The position numbers were made by a program, and so were the translations under genes. This document shows, one piece after another, positions 60,823 through 64,000 of a DNA stretch of 64,000 nt; position 1 is the stretch's first letter; every line of letters begins with the position of its first letter. The DNA is from Flavobacteriaceae bacterium (GTDB lineage Bacteria > Bacteroidota > Bacteroidia > Flavobacteriales > Flavobacteriaceae): contig JAKISG010000004.1 of NCBI GenBank assembly GCA_021648755.1, positions 69,528 through 133,527 of the forward strand. The letters are read 5' to 3'. Below the pieces are notes generated by a model. The model ran no database searches, was not told where the DNA came from, and was given only the letters and a program-made list of their open reading frames with translations.

Positions 60823-62808
60823 ATGAAAAAAATAATTAGTTTAATAATTACCTTATTTGTTTTTTCTGCTACTTTTTCACAAGACTTTAGTCTTAATAAA
60901 GATAAAGGATTTAAAGAACCTGTGACTTGGACAACTCATGTCGAAAAAATTAATGATACAGAATATTACTTAGTTTTTAAAGCAAAAATTAAAGATAAAT
61001 GGCACTTATATTCGCAATATAATGTAGAAGGCGCTTCATTGCCTTTAGAGTTCAGTAGTGAACAAGCAGATTCTTTATTTACTATTAAAGGTAAAGCGTT
61101 AGAAAGTAAAACTCATAAAGCATACAGTGAAACTTGGAAAAAAGAAGAAACTTTTTTCTCTAAAGAAGGAACACTCAAACAAAAAATAAAACTGCTAAAA
61201 AATGATGTTACTAAAGTAAGAATGTCTTTATTTGGACAAGTTTGTAAAGAAGCATGTATTCTTGTAAGTGGTGATTTTGATTTTGATTTAACTAAAGCAA
61301 TTGAGGTTACTAAGATGAATACCGAAAGCGCTCAAATTTCTTCAAGTAAAAAATCGAATATAGTTAAGCCAAAAGAGAAAAAAGATAGAGGCTTATTGAC
61401 TTTGTTTTTATTAAGTTTTTTTGCAGGTTTTGCTGCATTATTAACACCATGTGTTTTTCCAATGATACCAATGACGGTAAGTTTTTTTACTAAGCAATCT
61501 AAATCTAAAGCACAAGGAATTCGCAATGCAATAATTTATGGTTTATCTATTATTGTTTTATATGTTTTATTGGGTTCTGTCGTTGTTTGGGCATTTGGTG
61601 CAGATTCACTAAATATTCTTGCTGCAAACCCTTGGTTTAATATCGCTTTCTTTTTATTACTCTTAATTTTTGCGATTTCTTTTTTGGGTGCTTTTGAAAT
61701 AATACTACCAAGTTCTTGGGCAAATAAAATGGATTCAAAAGCAGATAAAGGCGGTGTTATAGGTATTATTTTTATGGCATTAGCATTGGCAGTTGTGTCT
61801 TTTTCGTGTACAGGTCCAATTGTTGGCACAGCCTTAGTAGCTGCTGCTACAAAGGGCGGCATTGCTCCAATAATTAGTATGTTTGGTTTTTCTTTAGCTA
61901 TTGCATTACCTTTTGCATTATTTGCTGCATTTCCTGGTTGGTTAAATTCATTGCCTAAGTCAGGCGGTTGGTTAAATACAGTAAAAGTTGTTTTAGGGTT
62001 TTTAGAATTAGGTCTAGCATTTAAATTTTTATCGAATGCAGATTTAGTTTGGGACACACATTGGTTAGAACGAGAAATGTTTATCGCTATTTGGATTGCT
62101 ATCTTTGGTACAATGGCATTCTATTTATTTGGTAAAATTAAGTTACCACATGATTCACCTCTAACTCACATTTCTGTTGGTAGATTATTACTAGGTATTT
62201 TAACATTAACTTTCGTTATTTATTTAATTCCTGGGCTTTGGGGAGCGCCTTTAAAATTAATTAGTGGTTTTCCACCGCCAATGCATTATAGTGAGTCGCC
62301 TTATGGTATAGGTTTTTCAAAAAGAGAAGGAGGTATTTTACAAGAAAAATTACCCGAGGGAGCAGTTTACGGACCTCATGATATTGCCTCGTTTGAAGAT
62401 TATGATCAAGGGCTTGCTTATGCAAAAAAAGTAGGAAAACCAATTTTATTAGACTTTACAGGTAAAGCATGTGTAAATTGTCGTAAAATGGAAGAACAAG
62501 TTTGGTCTGATCCAAAAATATTACAAATACTTAAAAATGATATTGTATTAATTTCCTTATATGTAGATTTAGTAAAGCCATTACCTAAAGAAGAACAATA
62601 TATATCAGAAACTACAGGTAAAAAAATTAGAACTTATGGTAATAAATGGAGCGATTTTCAAATGAAAAAGTACAAAGCAAATGCGCAGCCATATTATGTT
62701 TTAATAAATCATAATGAAGAAAATTTAAATCTATATACTTCTTATAACCCAGATATTGATAAATATTACAATTGGCTTAAAGAAGGTATTGGTAATTTTA
62801 AAAAATAA
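60823..62808 (+). CDS. dsbD: Thiol:disulfide interchange protein DsbD
   Basis: A 661-residue membrane protein that passes electrons from cytoplasmic thioredoxin to periplasmic partners. Signal peptide (to TFSQ); DsbD alpha-like domain (about 20-160, with GQVCKEACILV); eight-helix membrane domain (about 190-480) with the redox Cys in LTPCVFPMIP and SFSCTGPIVG; and a C-terminal thioredoxin domain (about 520-661) with ACVNCRKMEEQVW. All three domains of full-length DsbD are present. It follows tilS by 38 nt. Confidence 0.94.
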   Translation: MKKIISLIITLFVFSATFSQDFSLNKDKGFKEPVTWTTHVEKINDTEYYLVFKAKIKDKWHLYSQYNVEGASLPLEFSSEQADSLFTIKGKALESKTHKAYSETWKKEETFFSKEGTLKQKIKLLKNDVTKVRMSLFGQVCKEACILVSGDFDFDLTKAIEVTKMNTESAQISSSKKSNIVKPKEKKDRGLLTLFLLSFFAGFAALLTPCVFPMIPMTVSFFTKQSKSKAQGIRNAIIYGLSIIVLYVLLGSVVVWAFGADSLNILAANPWFNIAFFLLLLIFAISFLGAFEIILPSSWANKMDSKADKGGVIGIIFMALALAVVSFSCTGPIVGTALVAAATKGGIAPIISMFGFSLAIALPFALFAAFPGWLNSLPKSGGWLNTVKVVLGFLELGLAFKFLSNADLVWDTHWLEREMFIAIWIAIFGTMAFYLFGKIKLPHDSPLTHISVGRLLLGILTLTFVIYLIPGLWGAPLKLISGFPPPMHYSESPYGIGFSKREGGILQEKLPEGAVYGPHDIASFEDYDQGLAYAKKVGKPILLDFTGKACVNCRKMEEQVWSDPKILQILKNDIVLISLYVDLVKPLPKEEQYISETTGKKIRTYGNKWSDFQMKKYKANAQPYYVLINHNEENLNLYTSYNPDIDKYYNWLKEGIGNFKK

Positions 62809-62984
62809 CTTATCAGTTAGACACTAAAAAGTGTGTAAATTTTTCTTGGTTCGCTAATTTTATAGCCGAACTCTTTTTTCGGTATTGGGTAATTTGTGTA
62901 ACTTAAAATAGCCAATAACTATAAAAAGCACCTCATAAGTCTTTAAAATGGTATGACCAATTTCGTGTGCTGAACACTTATTTA

Positions 62985-63198
62985 TTAGGTAATGTTACAT
63001 ATAACGTCTATCCTACCATTTATAAACCGATAATTTAAATTTTCTCCACGATTAGAATAAACAGTCCGTATTGTGTCAAGTACTTTGTTATCTTTTGTAT
63101 AAATGATTAAATTACCTCCAAAATTATTCTTCTCGATAATTTTAAAATATCCCTTTTTTTTGTAAACGAATAGTTGAACAAGATTGAGCGATTGTTAT
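62985..63198 (-). pseudogene. 3' fragment of a carboxypeptidase-regulatory-like gene, frameshifted
   Basis: On the minus strand an open stretch reads KKKGYFKIIEKNNF, then DTIRTVYSNRGENLNYRF, then GRIDVICNIT to a stop at 62985, with no start codon. Moving one frame at the A8 run (63154-63161) extends it upstream as NITIAQSCSTIRLQKKGYF. It resembles the neighbouring remnant at 63200-63675 (KKGYFKL, DTISTVWSQYGE), so the two are probably decayed tandem paralogues. Confidence 0.5.
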
Positions 63199-63199
63199 A

Positions 63200-63675
63200 T
63201 TATTTTTTAATTGGTTTTAGATATATTGTATCTAAATAAACAATGTGGCTTTTTTTATCTCTTTTATAAATTGTGTCTCTAATATAGATTCTTTTTTCTG
63301 TATAATTATTCTTTTTTATCTTTAAGTAATTTTTATTTCTGCTTTCAAACTTCCTTAGTTCTTGTGGATTAAACACTATCGTATCAAAAGTTTTGTTCAT
63401 AAAACGTGTTTCTTTGAGTTTCCCCATATTGAGACCAAACTGTGCTTATTGTATCTTCTATATAGCCTTTTTTTAAAAAAATTAAATCAGAAATAACATT
63501 AGGTGATTTGTTTAGTTTAAAATAACCTTTTTTATCTGAAGTGGTCGATTGAGGGTTTTCAAATATTTCTTTTATTAGTACATTAGACATAGGATTATAA
63601 TTTTCATCAACTACAACTCCATGGTAATAACTTCTGTTTTTTTTACAAGAAATTATAAATAAATAAATTTTTCAT
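63200..63675 (-). pseudogene. Frameshifted small lipoprotein gene
   Basis: On the minus strand, ATG at 63675 is followed by an A5 run that puts the lipobox frame (KIYLFIISCKKN) out of phase by one base. That frame then reads YYHGVVVDENYNPMSNVLIKE, DKKGYFKL and DTISTVWSQYGE, resembling a carboxypeptidase-regulatory-like fold. At the G4 run (63422-63425) a second one-base shift is needed to continue with KLKETRFMNKTFDTIVF to the stop at 63200. Two homopolymer shifts suggest a pseudogene or sequencing errors. The function is unknown. Confidence 0.55.
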
Positions 63676-63824
63676 TTTAATTCTAATTTAGTTAACCATA
63701 GTAAGCCTAATATGTCATTTCTGTTTGCAATAGTTCTTTCTTTTATTTCTAAATCATTATGATAATATTTCATTAAGTCAACTTCTCCTGTTTTAGGGTA
63801 ATTTTCACCTTTTGTTTCTTCCAT
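63672..63824 (-). CDS. Small hypothetical protein
   Basis: A 50-codon open frame on the minus strand (MEETKGENYPKTGEVDL to LLWLTKLELK), too short to be certain. Its TGA overlaps the ATG of the following frameshifted lipoprotein gene (ATGA), a coupling pattern that argues it was once translated. An in-frame stop lies just upstream of the start. I do not recognise it; it may be the end of a longer, decayed gene. Confidence 0.35.
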   Translation of the reverse strand: MEETKGENYPKTGEVDLMKYYHNDLEIKERTIANRNDILGLLWLTKLELK

Positions 63825-63863
63825 ATAGTCCCTATTTGATTAGTTGCACCACGTTTTTGTTTT

Positions 63864-63922
63864 GATTTTCGCCTTTTTTTCTTTGTGAAGCGTAGCGAAA
63901 AAAAGAAAAAAAGGCGAAAATC
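63864..63922. repeat. 21-bp perfect inverted repeat
   Basis: The arm starting GATTTTCGCC at 63864-63884 is the exact reverse complement of 63902-63922, separated by 17 nt. It would form a very stable hairpin with T-rich and A-rich arms. No gene runs up to it closely on either strand. Confidence 0.9.
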
Positions 63923-63923
63923 A

Positions 63924-63958
63924 TCGCTTTAAATTAATCTCTGTGATTTTTAAAGCGA
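63924..63958. repeat. Second inverted repeat next to the long hairpin
   Basis: TCGCTTTAAA (63924-63933) and TTTAAAGCGA (63949-63958) are perfect inverses separated by 15 nt, directly beside the 21-bp inverted repeat. Confidence 0.8.
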
Positions 63959-64000
63959 AGGAATGACAACTTGTTTATTTTTGAATAACTTTAAAATAAA

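Overview
The window is a chromosomal segment of a low-GC member of the Bacteroidota, almost certainly a Flavobacteriaceae. The evidence is the gene order (DUF6089-uppS-bamA-ompH-ompH, rimP-nusA-infB, hemD/DUF4271 divergent from a polyprenol mannosyltransferase-pyrC-DUF4296 run, IPExxxVDY-pyk), the STN- and carboxypeptidase-regulatory-type TonB-dependent receptors with FecI/FecR regulators, and recurring Bacteroidota promoters (TTG, about 19 nt, TAnnTTTG). No rRNA, prophage, intact insertion sequence or CRISPR array was seen.

Layout. 0-6 kb: envelope biogenesis (UppS, BamA, two OmpH/Skp chaperones). 5.9-12 kb: a two-domain Usp protein, then rimP-nusA-infB behind a promoter and an attenuator-like hairpin, then purE. 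12-16 kb: three overlapping secreted/lipoprotein genes of unknown function, bordered by short direct repeats and a repeat-like spacer. 16-21.5 kb: hemD and DUF4271 facing a mannosyltransferase, pyrC, DUF4296, pnuC and a NadR-like kinase. 21.6-25.5 kb: an ECF sigma/FecR/STN-TonB receptor locus, then ribF. 26.7-31 kb: dnaG, clpX and clpP on the minus strand, then IPExxxVDY-pyk. 32.9-38.1 kb: a second sigma/FecR/STN-TonB receptor locus on the minus strand, divergent from a lipoprotein that ends in a 14-residue Gly/Asn/Asp tandem repeat. 38.5-44.6 kb: rpmE2, a glutaminyl cyclase, lipoproteins and a DUF5777/cytochrome-like/OB-fold/YceI group. 44.7-49.7 kb: a third TonB receptor, pgi and tRNA-Asn. 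50-53.9 kb: an M16 peptidase with an 8-bp tandem repeat abutting its start codon, then tmRNA. 54-62.8 kb: a saccharopine/alanine-dehydrogenase-like enzyme, a GYDIA GHMP kinase, metG, a TrmH-type methyltransferase, tilS and dsbD. 63-64 kb: frameshifted gene remnants and long inverted repeats.

The strongest unexplained signal is regulatory. A bipartite motif, GGGTTTTT-N10-TTGT, occurs three times with identical spacing: 17-18 nt before both fecR start codons, and before the tandem-repeat lipoprotein. This suggests that the two ECF sigma factors read a shared promoter type and that the lipoprotein belongs to the second sigma/FecR/receptor circuit. That circuit is the best candidate here for an undescribed system. 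Other points of interest are a primase whose zinc-ribbon ligands are all replaced, a dihydroorotase with Gln for the first metal-binding His, repeat-derived inserts inside tilS, and a structured non-coding region downstream of rpmE2.
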